Below, in pieces: positions 35,952 to 48,180 of a stretch of DNA of 64,000 nucleotides. The notes under the pieces are model-generated. The model had not been told where the DNA came from, ran no database searches, and was given only the letters and a program-made list of their open reading frames with translations. How positions within the stretch are numbered: the first letter of the stretch is position 1; every line of letters begins with the position of its first letter. The translations under genes were made by a program, and so were the position numbers. Source of the DNA: Hippophae tibetana (Eukaryota > Streptophyta > Magnoliopsida > Rosales > Elaeagnaceae); the NCBI GenBank assembly GCA_037013495.1, contig CM072801.1:84367816-84431815 (forward strand), in the 5' to 3' direction.

Positions 35952-37280
35952 TGTCTTTGTTGGTAGTCCCATGTGCAAAACATGGTGTCTATTTATTTTA
36001 CTTTGTGTTTTTTCTTCCTTAATGTAAGGCGAGTTACTGATGGTTAGTACTATACATACTTACATAGTTGGGAACACTTTGAATGTTTTCATGTTTACAC
36101 ACACCACAAGAGTTGGTTTGTTCAATATGCATATTAGGTTGAATTCCCTTTTTTTGTGTTGATTTGCAAGTTTTTGTGAAAAATTACTTGGTAACTTTTA
36201 GAAAAAAAAATGAAATTTTTTGTGTGCTTTCCTAGGTCTCACCACCCCCTTGCCACCATTGGTTAGCAAGTGTTTAATTTATATTACCTTTTTAGGTAAT
36301 GGCTATTACCTTTCCACCTAGGATAGCGAGCCTCACTATCTTGGGTAGCAAGGATGGTGGAAAATGGCTAGAGAGGCACCCAAACTGCTTGAAATTTTCT
36401 ATAAATATCTCCCTTATAAGTGATTTTGTAATAAGAATAAAATGGAGATATTTTTTTGATTTTGAAACTCGTAGTTTTCAAAAGTTTAAACATTTTTTTA
36501 TTCTAGATTGTCAACATTATAAGTGGTTTTTGGGTAATAGTGATTCATGGGTGTTTTGAGCAAAAACTATTTTATCAGGGCTGGATTAAGTAAGAGTGAA
36601 ATAACAATCGAGAACTAGATTTCTTGTTTTGGTCCCTATGCTTTTGATAAGCCATACCCATAGATTTCACTTATACTAACCATTGGTAATTATTTGTACC
36701 ACTAGCTGGTGGTAGGGTTATAGAAAATTGCTAGATTTAGTATTGGATCATACTATCTATAAAGGCAAGTAGCGAGAAAACATTGGAGCAGTAAGGATAG
36801 GTGTATTGACTGGTAGACGTATTAGAGTTATATTTCTATTGAGTTGTAAATTGTTTTTATTTTGTTAGTGAATTATTTGCTAAAGAGTTGTTGTCATAAG
36901 GAATGCGAGGATTTTACCATATAGGCAGCAATTTGTAGGGGTTTACCAGTTATATTTCCGTGTTTGCATGCTCTATTGATTAGTTAGTACAAGCACAATT
37001 TTATTCAAGTATGTTCCAATATATGGTTATCTTATTATGATTGGAAAACATTTCTTTTTATCTATCGCACGCTATATGATTTATTATTTCCTATTCTACC
37101 TTGCTTATTGTTTTTTCTATGTAGGTTGTCATCCATCTTAGTTTAAATTAAACTGCTTGCTTATCTATTTAATTTATTTATGTTTCTTTCTATCTTGCTT
37201 CTTTATTTTTGTTTTTACCTTAACTGTCTTTTATTCATTGCTTGTGAGTTCGGGATGATTCTCTAGGAGTTGTTGACTCC
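35952..37280 (+). mobile_element. SL-family 5' LTR, 3' edge and primer site deleted
   Basis: Starts TGTCTTTGTTGGTAG and shares CCATGTGCAAAA and CTATTTATTTTACTTTGTGTT with the reverse complement of 39430-39469. Compared with the LTR at 44598, it stops at about GTTGTTGACTCC and jumps to TTACACCCTTTTCGGGC, so the last 35 or so LTR bases and the tRNA-Met primer site are missing. Confidence 0.72.
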
Positions 37281-37359
37281 TTACACCCTTTTCGGGCTTA
37301 AGCACTCGGGTATTGATTCATTTGACTCCCTTATTTTCACACACTTACTCTCTCTAGAT

Positions 37360-38238
37360 GGATTCTAAAGAAGGAAGAAACGTAGGTAAACCTCTTCTTT
37401 TTAATGGGCATAACAATGAATATTGGAAGTACTAGATGTGGGCTTTCTTGTGCTCACCTAGAAAGCACGTCTGCTTTTTTATTGAAAATGGTTGGACATT
37501 TCCAACCAAAACCCTTGCCAACACCTCAGTCATTTCGAAGCCCTTGATTGAATGGACGAAAGAAGCATGCAAGGATTTTGAATGCAATAGCAAGGAAATT
37601 TATTCTATCATTAGAGTTGTTCCCTCTAATGAGAACTAAAGAATTCAAAGCTATCACACCTCCAAGGAAGCTTGGGATATTCTAGAGACTACGTATAAGG
37701 GTACCTCTACTATTAAGAGATCTAGAATTACAAGACTCAATAGAGATTTTTAGTTATGCAAGATGGAGGAGGATGAAACCTTTTACAAGTTTTATGCTTA
37801 CTTTTCAAATATCGTTCAGTCTTCTCACAACCTTAGAAGGTCTATTGATGAAGAAAACCAACTTGAGAAGATTCTTGCCAATCTCTCTTTTCCCTTTCAT
37901 AGTGAGACAACATTGTTGAAGACTTACTTCAACTGTAGTGAGTTGACTATTAATGACTTAGATGGTGATCTCTAAGCCTATGAGATGCATCATTTTATGC
38001 CAAGAAAATGACAACTTGTTACCGAGAGAGGAAGGACATTGCCCTTAAATCCACTAAAGGAAGTTTTAGTAGTAATAATGTGGGAAAAGCCATGGTAAGC
38101 ATTGAGAACTCTAGCCTAAACAAAGATGAAATGTCCTTCCTTACTTAACATTTTACTAGGATCTTCAAGAACAAAACAAATCCGTGTAATGGATTCAAAA
38201 AAGACACATCGAGCAAGAAAGAGTTTAAGTATGGTAAG
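37360..38238 (+). pseudogene. SL-family gag remnant, interrupted
   Basis: Begins at an ATG with GKPLLFNGHNNEYWK (the copia gag start motif, usually GxNYxxWK) and continues with MEEDETFYKFYAYFSNIVQSS and later ELTINDLDGDL. Stops at about 37434, 37638 and 37752. It is cut off by the minus-strand element starting at 38239. Confidence 0.8.
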
Positions 38239-39469
38239 TGAAGAGTCCAAGGATAGATACTCAATTAGGTTAAGGGGATATTGACTTCTTAAGGACTCAT
38301 CCTAAACTCGCAATAGTAGTAAGTAAAACACTTAACATATAGCAATCAAGCAGTAAACAATGATCATAGATAACTAGTATTTAGCAGCAGATATATTTTA
38401 TAGTATTCAGAAAGTAAGCAATAAATATTAAAAACTTTATAATAAGAGTTTAAACCTTAGCATGTAGAAACATACAAAATTTAAACTTAGATTTTACTAA
38501 CCAAATAGTAGAGCATGCACAACATATGATATAATGAGATAAATCCATATAGAACTCCTATCTATTTGGTAAGATCTTCGAGTTGCTTATGGCAACACTT
38601 GGTAGCAAACAAAATCCACTAAGTAATAAAATAAATACAACTCAATAGGAATATAAATGCAAATACCTCAAATAGTGAGGACCTTTGCCTTAATTGCCTA
38701 GTACTGCCCTCACTTGTTGCCTTTATAACAAATTAGTATGACACCAGAACTCGACTTTCCTCCAAAGCCAACACTATTCAATGTAGTGTGATTAGTAATT
38801 GAAGATTAGTAAAGTGAACAAATAGTAAACAACCAATCATGGGAACTACACTTAACCATGAGCCACTAACAACCAATTATGAGAAATACACTTAATCATG
38901 AAGCACAAATAGTCAATGTGGGAAATACACTTACCATGTATCATAAATAACTACTGATTTGTGAACATAACCAATACTATCCAACCCAATATCAGAGTGT
39001 TTTTCTAACAATATTTGTAAAATGGTAAAGAGTGCTCAACACTCATGCACATTATTTTACTCACAATAACATTAGTAGCCAAGGCACCAATGGCCACCCT
39101 TGTCGAGGTATCTCTAAACACCTTATCGGGACCTCACTGAGGTCCCGTGAGGGGTCTAACGGGGGCTTCATCAAGGACTTCATTGAGGACCTCAACGAGG
39201 TTCCAAAAATTCAAAATTTTGATACAAAAATTGTTGAGTACTTTTCATAAATACTCGCACCCGAAACGAACCAAAAATTACCACTTATAAATGCATACTA
39301 AGAAACCAACCTTAGGGTGTATGTATAAAACGATTTCCAACATAGTGTACCTAACTATATGCATATGTGCATTATTGATCATCAATAATCAACCATACAT
39401 AGAGAAAGACAAAAACACTATGTAAAATAAATAGATTTTTTTTTTGCACATGGGAAGCCAATGTAGACA
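38239..39469 (-). mobile_element. SL-family 3' LTR, 1.23 kb
   Basis: Starts TGAAGAGTCC and ends ATGTAGACA (minus: TGTCTACAT...). It is clearly related along its length to 44598-45410, and the two flank a gag and an env-like remnant in the same orientation. The five bases before it are GTAAG. It is inserted in the gag of another SL copy. Confidence 0.82.
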
Positions 39470-40330
39470 GAAAGGACTACATGAATTACATTCTCTCTTT
39501 TTGGCTTTTCATTTCAAGACACTACACAACTAAGTACAGGGATACATCAAACATAAAATGATCATGAAGAGGACCACAATATGTTTGTTCCCTTGAACAA
39601 AACATCTACACACACCTAACACCCCAAAAACATACCTAATCCAAGAGCATTCATCTTGTGCAGTCCATCCATATTCTTTGATCAATTCATCCATGCTTTG
39701 TCAAGTTGAAATGCGAGGGTCTCAATGCATCTACACACAACACGTCTAAAGCTCAATAAATTTCAATCAGCACCTTTAACCTACACATATAAAAAAACAT
39801 ATATCCCATGAACGTATGATGTAGAAACAACGTGTAGTCTATACAAATACTATTATGTTACCCCTACAAACGTACACATCGATAGGCAAAACATATAAAA
39901 TTATGTAGCAAAAACTTATTTAGTATACACAACTTCCCCTAACTTCATGCAACACTCCCTCTAACATTATGTAACATTCCTCCTAAGTGTATGCAAGTTA
40001 GGCAACATGATATAATGCAATCCCATAGTCACCACCCATGCAACACATATCATGGTAACAAACACATAGTTGTGCAAATAAAATTCTCCCCTTTTTTACA
40101 CAGAAAAGTCAAAGGAACACGTATATATGAGAGAGAGAAGGCATACAAAAATACGACAATCCTACTTATGCAATAGAGCAAAGGATATTAGAGTAAACAA
40201 AAAAGCTGCAACACATTTAGAATCAAAGAACAAAGAAACAAACCACACTTATTCTCATTAATAAAACTATATTTTGCAAATTTTGTTTCAATAAATTAAA
40301 AGAAAATATGATAAAACAAAAAGAAAATAA
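39470..40330 (-). mobile_element. 3' noncoding region with repeated polypurine-like motifs
   Basis: The minus strand has several short purine tracts: TTAGGGGAAG (near 39935), TAGAGGGAG (near 39955) and AAAAAAGGGGAGAA (40084-40097). Multiple polypurine tracts ahead of the 3' LTR are a known Sirevirus trait. It is similar over about 400 bp to 60800-61200. Confidence 0.6.
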
Positions 40331-40334
40331 GTTC

Positions 40335-41763
40335 AACACTCTCCATCACTATCTCCAACACCATCATCCTCGTGGAAACAACTACGTGAGGACATGAAGG
40401 TGTTATAGGTGGTGGAGGGGTAAAGTAGTAGTAAATAACGTGGGTAACATTAGGGTATGTTTGGTCTCCACCAAAGTGTCTTAAAAGGGAGGAGAGAGAA
40501 CCAAGTGGGGAGTTACCAGAGTGAGCACGACTTCTGGAACTAGTAGTTTATGGTCTAATAGAAGTAGAAGAAATAGATGAACCATGAATAAGAGGTAGTG
40601 TAGCAGGGTAATTAGTCACCATAGCCTAACCAAGTGCCTAAATGCTCTACATATCCATGTAATTCTGGTTGAATTTGTGCATCTCTTGAAGAAGATTATT
40701 CATTATACAAAGAGACTCATCCTTGAAGGGAGGAGAAGTTGAAGGAATAGAAGAAACTAGAAAGGAATTACAATGAGTGGATAGATCATCATTTTGAGAA
40801 GGAAAAGATGAAGGGGTAGTTGATGAACGTTGAGAGCCAAGACTATACGGAAATAGGGAGAGTGAAAGAGTAACTTTACTAGGACAAGAAAAAGAGATAT
40901 TAAAAAAAAGTGATGGAACCCCACTTGAAAATCAACAAGGGATAGTGGAGCAGAGACTGAGAAGGAGAAATTAGATAAAAAATGATGGTCCTATAAATCA
41001 TACCATCTAGATCTATAGTATCTCATTTAGAATAGCCAAAGGAAGTGTCCTTTACATGAAGTACTAGTATGATGATGGGATGAGGATGAATGACAACACT
41101 AATAACATTATTCAGAGGATGACTAGGAGATTCTTTGTTAGCAATAAGAGCGCCACCATTATAAGTGTGGCTAGGCCTAACCAATTGGTTCACCATCTTA
41201 ACTAAGTTGAGTTCATTCACAAAATCATATTCATTAGGAAGATAGGTATAAGTGATATTTTCAAATTTAAAAGGGATGATTGGGAAAGAAGGGTTATCAA
41301 TATCAAACAGAGATAATGACAACATTAACTCTAGAAAAAGTGAATCTATACCCTCTGAGGATGAGATTGGTAGGGAAGTCAATAAAGACAATAGAAGGTA
41401 GCATAGAATAGAACTCCCTAACAAAATTACCATTATAAAAATAAGTAAGGAACAGAGGAAAATGAATGAAAAGTAAGCAAACCTTTCCTTGATAGCTAGA
41501 AAGTCAAGGATATGAATAGGACACTCACAAAGAATGGGCACCTAACTCGAGGGGCCAGTAGACTCAAACTACTTAGACTTCTTCAAACTTTTGGTACACT
41601 TTAAGGCCATTTTAGTAAGAAAGTGAGGGTAAAAGGTACTGGTATAGCAAGAAGAGAAGGGATACAATGTTTGAGGTGTGAGACATAGATAATAGAGTGA
41701 GGTATTGAAAGGGACTACACACCTCATAATGGGCCTCAAAAACCTCCTTATCGAAGTGGTCAC
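40335..41763 (-). pseudogene. Env-like / plant transposon ORF of the SL element, decayed
   Basis: Minus-strand reading starts MTTSIRRFLRPIMRC and passes through MALKCTKSLKKSK, then (in another frame) NFVREFYSMLPSIVFID, and ends with an acidic HEDDGVGDSDGEC and a stop near 40335. The VREFYxxL motif is shared with the gypsy ORF at 20860-21975. Sireviruses are known to carry an env-like ORF in this place. At least one frameshift (around 41420) and stops disrupt it. Confidence 0.55.
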
Positions 41764-41769
41764 AAAGTC

Positions 41770-42887
41770 ACCTCGACGAGTGTGTAAAAGAGGTCTGATA
41801 AGCCCCTAGGCTACGTGTGTGGCTAGGCATAATGAAAATATGTAGAAAGTCCTATTGATAGAGAGAAATAGATCAAGAGAGTACCAAACCATCAAACACA
41901 AATAATTTTGGTGTTTTAAAGTAACAAAGAGAGAAAAATGACACTAACAAAATTTGACAAACAACAAAAGACAAATAATGCACATATGGAAGGACTAAAA
42001 TCATAAGGGAGAAAAGAAATAAATTTCTTAACCTTATAAAAATCACCCAAAAATAGTGATCAAATTGCTTCCCTTCATTTAAAGAATTTATGAGTGGAAA
42101 TAAAATCAGGAGGTAGTCTCAAGTTATGTAAGCATGTGTAGTATATGGAACTTCAGGTTTATTTTTTTAGAAGTTCTTGGAAATCCTATCGAGTGATCTA
42201 TATAAATAGGCTAGGCAGACATTTTAATGTAATTTTTATCTTTCCATTCTATGCATGACATGCATAATGCATCCTTCTTATAGATTCTTAGATTAGCCAT
42301 AATAGTTACATCTTGACATAGGAGATGGGGATAAGCCATGTGGAGAACTCCAAGATGTACTCTTTATGGATGTAGGACCCTACCATGCAAGGTGGCAAGC
42401 AATGCTCCATAGATAACACATATATGCAGAGGAGTTAGAGAATCTAGGTATCTGACTTCGAGGATTAGTATGTAGATGAGAGGTAGAAGAAATGCTCATA
42501 TAAACTCTTATATGAGGATAACAAGTCATTTCTCGTAGTGGGATCTCAAATGTCCATGTTTAACAAAGTGGTGATAGGTAGGAGAAAAAATAGGCATGGG
42601 CAATCGATCACTATTAGAGCGTCAGGAAGAACTAGCCATAGGTCAGATGTTCACCATGCTAGAAGAAATAGGCTGGAACGTAACAACCTACTTACCTTTT
42701 GGGATGGTAACAAATGGTTTTGACTTTTGTTTTTGAGTAGGTTACTTAATAAACTTTGGTGCAGCCATAGTTGAAGTAGAAACCTCTTCATCATACCCAA
42801 TACCTTATTTATTACAAAAAACTTTATGGTACTAATTTTATTTAAATTTTATGAATCGTTCATTAGTCTATTGTAAAAAAAGGAAGA
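41770..42887. other. Unassigned interior of the SL element
   Basis: This lies where pol should be, between gag and the env-like ORF. I found no integrase, RT or RNase H motif on either strand. A plus-strand CTATATAAATAGG at about 42198-42210 resembles a TATA box. Confidence 0.4.
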
Positions 42888-44580
42888 TTAAGAAAGCTCT
42901 TTTTCACTTATGCTAAGCTTATCCTTTAAAGCTTTGATCAAACCTTCCTTTTCCTTAAGGAAATATTCCAAGTAAGTTGCATAATTGTTAAGGATTCTAA
43001 CTCTCTCATGCAATTTTTCCATCTCAACTTCCTTTTTAGTAAGAGAAAATGCCAAATACTCCTTGGTAAATTCAAGCACAATGATCTGCTTCTTCAGTTG
43101 AGTAATTTCATAATTCTATTGAGAAGAGGGACCAAGGCTCATGTACATAGGAGTAGCTCTACCTAATGTAGAACCCTTTTGCTACTCCTCTAGATTCTTC
43201 ATTTTCTCATGATTTTCATTGAATATTTATTTCAAATCAGTGTATCTATTTTGAATGACTTCAAACTTTTTGTTGATATCATTTTGTTCATCATTAATTA
43301 AGGATTTCCTTCCTCAAGAGTAATCTTCAATGCATTTATTACATGTTCCTTTTTCAAGGATCTCCAAAGCCTTTTTCTTGGCCATTTCAAATTTAATATG
43401 CTCCAAGAAGAACTCATCGTGAGAATCGAGAAACTCATCTTACTCATCTTCATTTTTATTTCCAATAACCTTTTGAAAATTTACAGTTGTAGTCAAGGGA
43501 TCTATGATAGTACTTGAACCTATAAACGCTAAAAAGTTAGTGTCATCTCCATTGTCATTGTTGGTACTATCTAAAATAGTAACCTTAGCTTTCTTGACAG
43601 GTTTGTTTATGTATTTCTATCTTGAAAAAAATAATTAGCAGTAATATAATGAGGTTTCCCACACTTAAAGCGCTTGATTTTATTGACATGGCTTTTACTA
43701 GGTCTCTGAGCCTTATTATCTGATTCTTCATCAATCATTACAGATTTTGAACCTTTAGTGCTAGAATCGTCATCAATTAACAACATGGTGTTTGCTTATT
43801 TGCATAAACCACTCCCTTTGGTAGTTTTAAGGGCAATGTTTTTTCCCTTTTCAACATCAATTTGGTTTTGTCTAGGTAAAAGGTGCTAAAGTTCTAAGAC
43901 TTATAAGTTACCAACCAACTCATTTACAGTGAGTTCACCAGTACTACAAAGATTCAATCATTGTTACTTTTGCTTGAAACCAATAAGGGAGACGAGCAAT
44001 AATATTCTCAATTTTATTTTCCTCACTAATTGGTTTACCCATATTAGAAGAACAATTAACAAGGTTTAAAATCTTAGCATAGATCTTGTCAAACATTTCA
44101 TCCTTTTACATAATAAAAAGTTCAAAGTCTCAATTTAATTATAGGATCCTGGATCTCTTAACTACAGAGGTACCCTAATGAGTAGTATTTTGAATATCCT
44201 ACACTTGCTTAGAAGTTGTGTAGTTTTGAATTCTTTGATATTCATCAGGCGTGATAGCCTTGATGATAGTAAATAGCCCCTTGCTATTCCAATTTGACTC
44301 ATTTCTTTCCTCTTTTGTCCATTCAATCATAGATTTTAGGACAAATATATTGTTAGGGAGGGTTGTAGCTAGATACGTCCAACCATTCTTAGAATGATAC
44401 TATACATAGTCTCCAAGGGACCACGAGAAGACCCGTATATGAGATTCCCAATTGACAAAATTGACCCCATTGAATAGTAGATTCCGACCTACATTACCTC
44501 AATCTCTTGAGTCCATTAATGAGAAATGTGCATGTGTGATAAGCGAGTTAAACGAAGTAGTTAAGCCCTAAAAGGGTGTA
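42888..44580 (-). pseudogene. SL-family gag remnant
   Basis: It follows the primer site at 44584. A zinc-knuckle trace (RFKCGKPHYI) is read near 43690-43640. A coiled-coil-like frame at 43079-42888 (LTKKEVEMEKLHERVRIL...) is usual for the copia gag tail. It is parallel to the remnant at 25849-27150 and carries many stops. Confidence 0.68.
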
Positions 44581-44583
44581 CTG

Positions 44584-44595
44584 GCTCTGATACCA
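44584..44595 (-). other. tRNA-Met primer-binding site, perfect 12 of 12
   Basis: GCTCTGATACCA on the + strand reads TGGTATCAGAGC on the minus strand, the standard copia primer site complementary to the initiator methionine tRNA. Confidence 0.9.
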
Positions 44596-44597
44596 AT

Positions 44598-45410
44598 TGA
44601 AGAATTCCAAGACCTAGTACTCAATTAGGTTGAAGAGATAATAACTCCTTAATAACTCATCCCAAACTTGCAAAAATAGTAAGTAAAACACTTAATAGAT
44701 AGCAATGAAAGTATTAAACAATAATAAAAAAAACTAGTATTAAGTAACATATATATTATATAGTATTCAAAAAGCAAGCAATAAATATTAAAAGCTTTAT
44801 AATCAAAGATTAAATATCAGTATATTGAAACATACACAATTTAAACTTAGATAGTACTAGCCATACAATAGAGCATGCACAACATAAGATATAAAAAGGT
44901 AAACCCCTATTGAAATCCTATCTATATGGTAATACCTTCGAGTTGCTTATGGCAACCACTCGGTAGTAAAAAATCTACTTAGCAATAAAAAAGATACAAC
45001 TCAATAGAAATATAAACATAAATACCTCATCAATCAGGACCTTTACCCTAACTACCTATTACTGCACTCACTTATTGCCTTCGCAACAACTTGGTCTGAC
45101 ACATGAACTTGGCTTTCCTCCAAAGCTAACACTAGTCAATATAGTGTGATCAATAATCAAATATTAGTGAAGTGAATAGATAGTAAACAACTAATCATGA
45201 AAACTATAATGAACCATGAGCCACCAACAATCAATCATGGAAAATACACTCAACCACAAACCACAAACAACCAACATGGGAAATACACTCAACCACGTAT
45301 TATGAATAATGACTGATTTGGGAACATAACCAATACAACCTAATCCAATCTCATAATATTTGTAAAGTAGTATAGAGATCTCAAAACTTAAGCACACTAT
45401 TTTACCCACC
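44598..45410 (-). mobile_element. SL-family 5' LTR, outer end truncated
   Basis: Starts TGAAGAATTCC and follows the 38239 LTR along 810 bp (for example TTCGAGTTGCTTATGGCAAC). It ends at about 45410, where GP sequence takes over, so the last 400 or so bases are missing. Together with 38239-39469 it bounds an element of about 7.2 kb. Confidence 0.82.
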
Positions 45411-45411
45411 A

Positions 45412-45660
45412 TATTGTAGCATAAATACTGAAATACACACAAAGTAATTTGTGATACAGAAGCAAATTTTAGAGTAAATTCTGGTAGAGTTTTGGTGTGT
45501 AAAAGATGATATTTATAGTTTCTAGATAGAGAGGTATGATTCTTATATTTGTGATCTCTAATTGGCAAGAGAGTGTGATTGGATTAATTACTATATGGTG
45601 TGTAGTTTACTTGAGAGAGAAATGCATGTTGGGTTAAATTCAGTTGATCATATACCTGGT
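45412..45660 (+). mobile_element. Fragment of a GP-family LTR
   Basis: CTAGATAGAGAGGTATGATTC and GTGTAGTTTACTTGAGAGA repeat parts of the GP LTR. It lies just before a second, complete GP LTR in the same orientation. Confidence 0.65.
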
Positions 45661-45663
45661 TGG

Positions 45664-47042
45664 TGATGACTATATGAAAGTATTATCTTTAGTGCACATT
45701 TTTACTTAATATATACTTGTTTTATTTAATAAATAGTATTTTGGAGCAAAAATATTAAAATATAAAAATTTTAATGAAAAGGGGAGAAAATATAATTTTT
45801 GGAAAATTTTGGAATTTTTATGAATTTGTTTCGTAGGGCCAAGCAAGAGCTATCATGTGGCCTTCCATGCAAGTAGAGGAGCTGACTGGGTAAGCCATGC
45901 AGACGCCATGCAAGTAGGGACAATGAATCATAGATTTTCACATATGAGGAAGACGAATCGTGTGCCACATGTTAGCATGACATTCAATCCGACTTTGGAG
46001 CACGGTCAAACAACACTACCACTTATTGCCATGCGATTTCTCCCCACGTTCCTTCTGTTCACCATTTGGAATTTACTCAGCATGCGTTGAATCGAACTAG
46101 TCTCCTCTGCCACAAATCATGCTCTGATTTTCCAAGTGAATTCCATGTGCCACATGTCATGCTGTGATTGGTTGGGGTTATTGATTTTTCTTGTTTTGAT
46201 CCCAGCCCTTGATCTGAAATTGTTCTAATGGTCTTGATTACTCTTGAGCTATATTTAAGCCTCCAATCACCCCATAAACCCTAAGGAGTTTCCATTAGCA
46301 TAATTTTGGTCAGTTTTAGGAGCTAAAAAGTGAGAAAATTCAAAAAAAAAATTCAAAAAAGGATATAATTTTGGTGGAGATTTAAGAGGAGATTAGCACT
46401 ACAATTCAAGAGATTGATTGTATTTCTTCTTCTACTCTTTTCTTTATCATTTTTATGTCAAATCTTTATAAAAAATGTGAGCTTTATGAACACAATTATG
46501 TTTAGTTAATTTATTAATCTAGAGATCTTATTAACCCAATTTTCACCATGTAATGATCTAATATTTTACCCCTATTATAAATTTAATTTAATTTAATTAT
46601 ATTACTTAATTTGATTTTTATGCTATTAAGTTTTAGGCCAACAATTTATCTATAGAGACAATTAAATAGATTGGAGAGAATTATTTAATTGTTTGTTTGT
46701 CTTGATTAAATAACAAGCATAGTTTATAGGCATAGATATATGATTATAATGTATGTAATCCATAATTGATGAATTTAATGAGTAGTATGTAATTTAATTG
46801 GCATGAGAGTGTGATTAAATTAATTACTATATGATCTGTAGTTTACTTGAGAGATGAATACATGCTAGGTTTTAGTTTTAAAATATAAAAATACAAAAAA
46901 AATTTGATTTTGATTTTTTTAGTTTTAAAAATTAGTTTATAATAAACAAATATTCGTAGAACGATCTTTTCTTATCATTATATTACTTTTTGCGATACAT
47001 ATACTTGCATATTCATTGTGTACACTTCATGTGTTTTGATCA
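45664..47042 (+). mobile_element. GP-family 5' LTR (+ strand)
   Basis: Starts TGATGACTATATG and ends TTTTGATCA, followed by AGTTTT and a decayed tRNA-Asp primer site. TATATTTAAG at about 46252 is a possible TATA box. It is a diverged reverse-complement match to 51482-52982. Confidence 0.8.
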
Positions 47043-47048
47043 AGTTTT

Positions 47049-47066
47049 TTGCACTATTACCGAGGA
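47049..47066 (+). other. Decayed tRNA-Asp primer-binding site
   Basis: TTGCACTATTACCGAGGA compared with TGGCGCCGTTGCCGGGGA: 12 of 18 match, and five of the six changes are G-to-A or C-to-T. Confidence 0.75.
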
Positions 47067-47339
47067 TTATAAATATTCGAAATTAATTTTTTTTTATTTT
47101 TGATTTTAGTTATTTTTCGTAATTTATTTTTCTTTAATTTTAAACTTAATTTTAATTTACTTATTTGCTTTTACTGACTTATTTTTATATTTATTTATTT
47201 TAATTAACTTTATTTATTTATTTTGGTTAACATCGATTATTTATTTATTCATTTTTTACTTTAATTGATTTATTTAGTTGTTTATTTTTATTTTTTAATT
47301 TAGACACATCATTTACTGCTATTAGAAGCATATAGTATA
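47067..47339 (+). mobile_element. GP leader, shortened
   Basis: T-rich leader. Compared with the minus-strand copy, the first part of gag is missing between here and 47340. Confidence 0.5.
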
Positions 47340-48180
47340 AAATGACTAGCAATAATTATCAATAGTCAATGGATAGAATGATAGCCATAAGAATAGTAGC
47401 AGGAATGCATGAGGTAAATGATATCATAGCACTTACAACTCAAGTGTCATCTTTGGTAAATCTTTTGAAGGTTCAAAAATCACCAACGAGTATAAACAAA
47501 GTCCAAGATTCAAGGGTGTTATGTGTGTTTTGTGATGGAGCTTTTTTGTTTGATAATTGTCCAAATAATCTTGAATCAACATTTTATGTGGGTAATGTGA
47601 ATTAAAACAATAATCTATACTCAAACACATATAACCCAAGATAGAGACAATATCCAAGTTTCTCTTGGAATAACAACAATCAAGGTGGTAATTAATTCAA
47701 CCATCAATTATTTCCACCACCTAGTTTTCAACAACCAAATCAATCACAAGCCCAAGAGAAGAAGCCACATATTGAGGACAATACAAATGCCTTAATGGGG
47801 ATGATGAAAGACTTTATCCAATCATTTAGTGCAAAAGTGTCAACTCAAAAGGCTTCAATTCAAAATTTGAAGAACTAAATGGGGCAACTTGCCTAAGCCA
47901 TAAGTCAAAGGCCTCAAGATAACCTTCAAAGTAAGACAATTGTAAACCCAAGAAGAGAAGGTGAGGACCATTGTAAATCATTAGCTTTGAGGAGTGGTAA
48001 AAATCTAAAGCAAGATCATAGGACAAAAAAAGGATAAGCAGAAACATGAAATTAACAAGGATGAGGAGGAACTAATGGATAAAGAGAGTATTGAAAAGGA
48101 AATAATTCAGCCACAGAAAAACATCCTTTACAAACCTTCTATTCCTTTCCCTCAAAGACTGCAAAATCAAAAGTTAGATA
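47340..48180 (+). pseudogene. GP gag remnant, N-terminal part deleted (+ strand)
   Basis: The frame at 47369 reads MDRMIAIRIVAG, then LVNLLKVQKSPTSINKVQDS and the zinc knuckle CVFCDGAFLFDNCP followed by YVGNVN. It continues with stops through the region matching 49818-50351. In the minus copy the same region is preceded by about 700 bp of gag, which is absent here. Confidence 0.8.

Noticed and set aside
41023..41541. Minus-strand frame of 172 codons as a hydrophobic membrane protein
   Set aside because: A neighbouring frame over the same bases gives VREFYSML-type family sequence, so the hydrophobic reading is largely out of frame after a shift.
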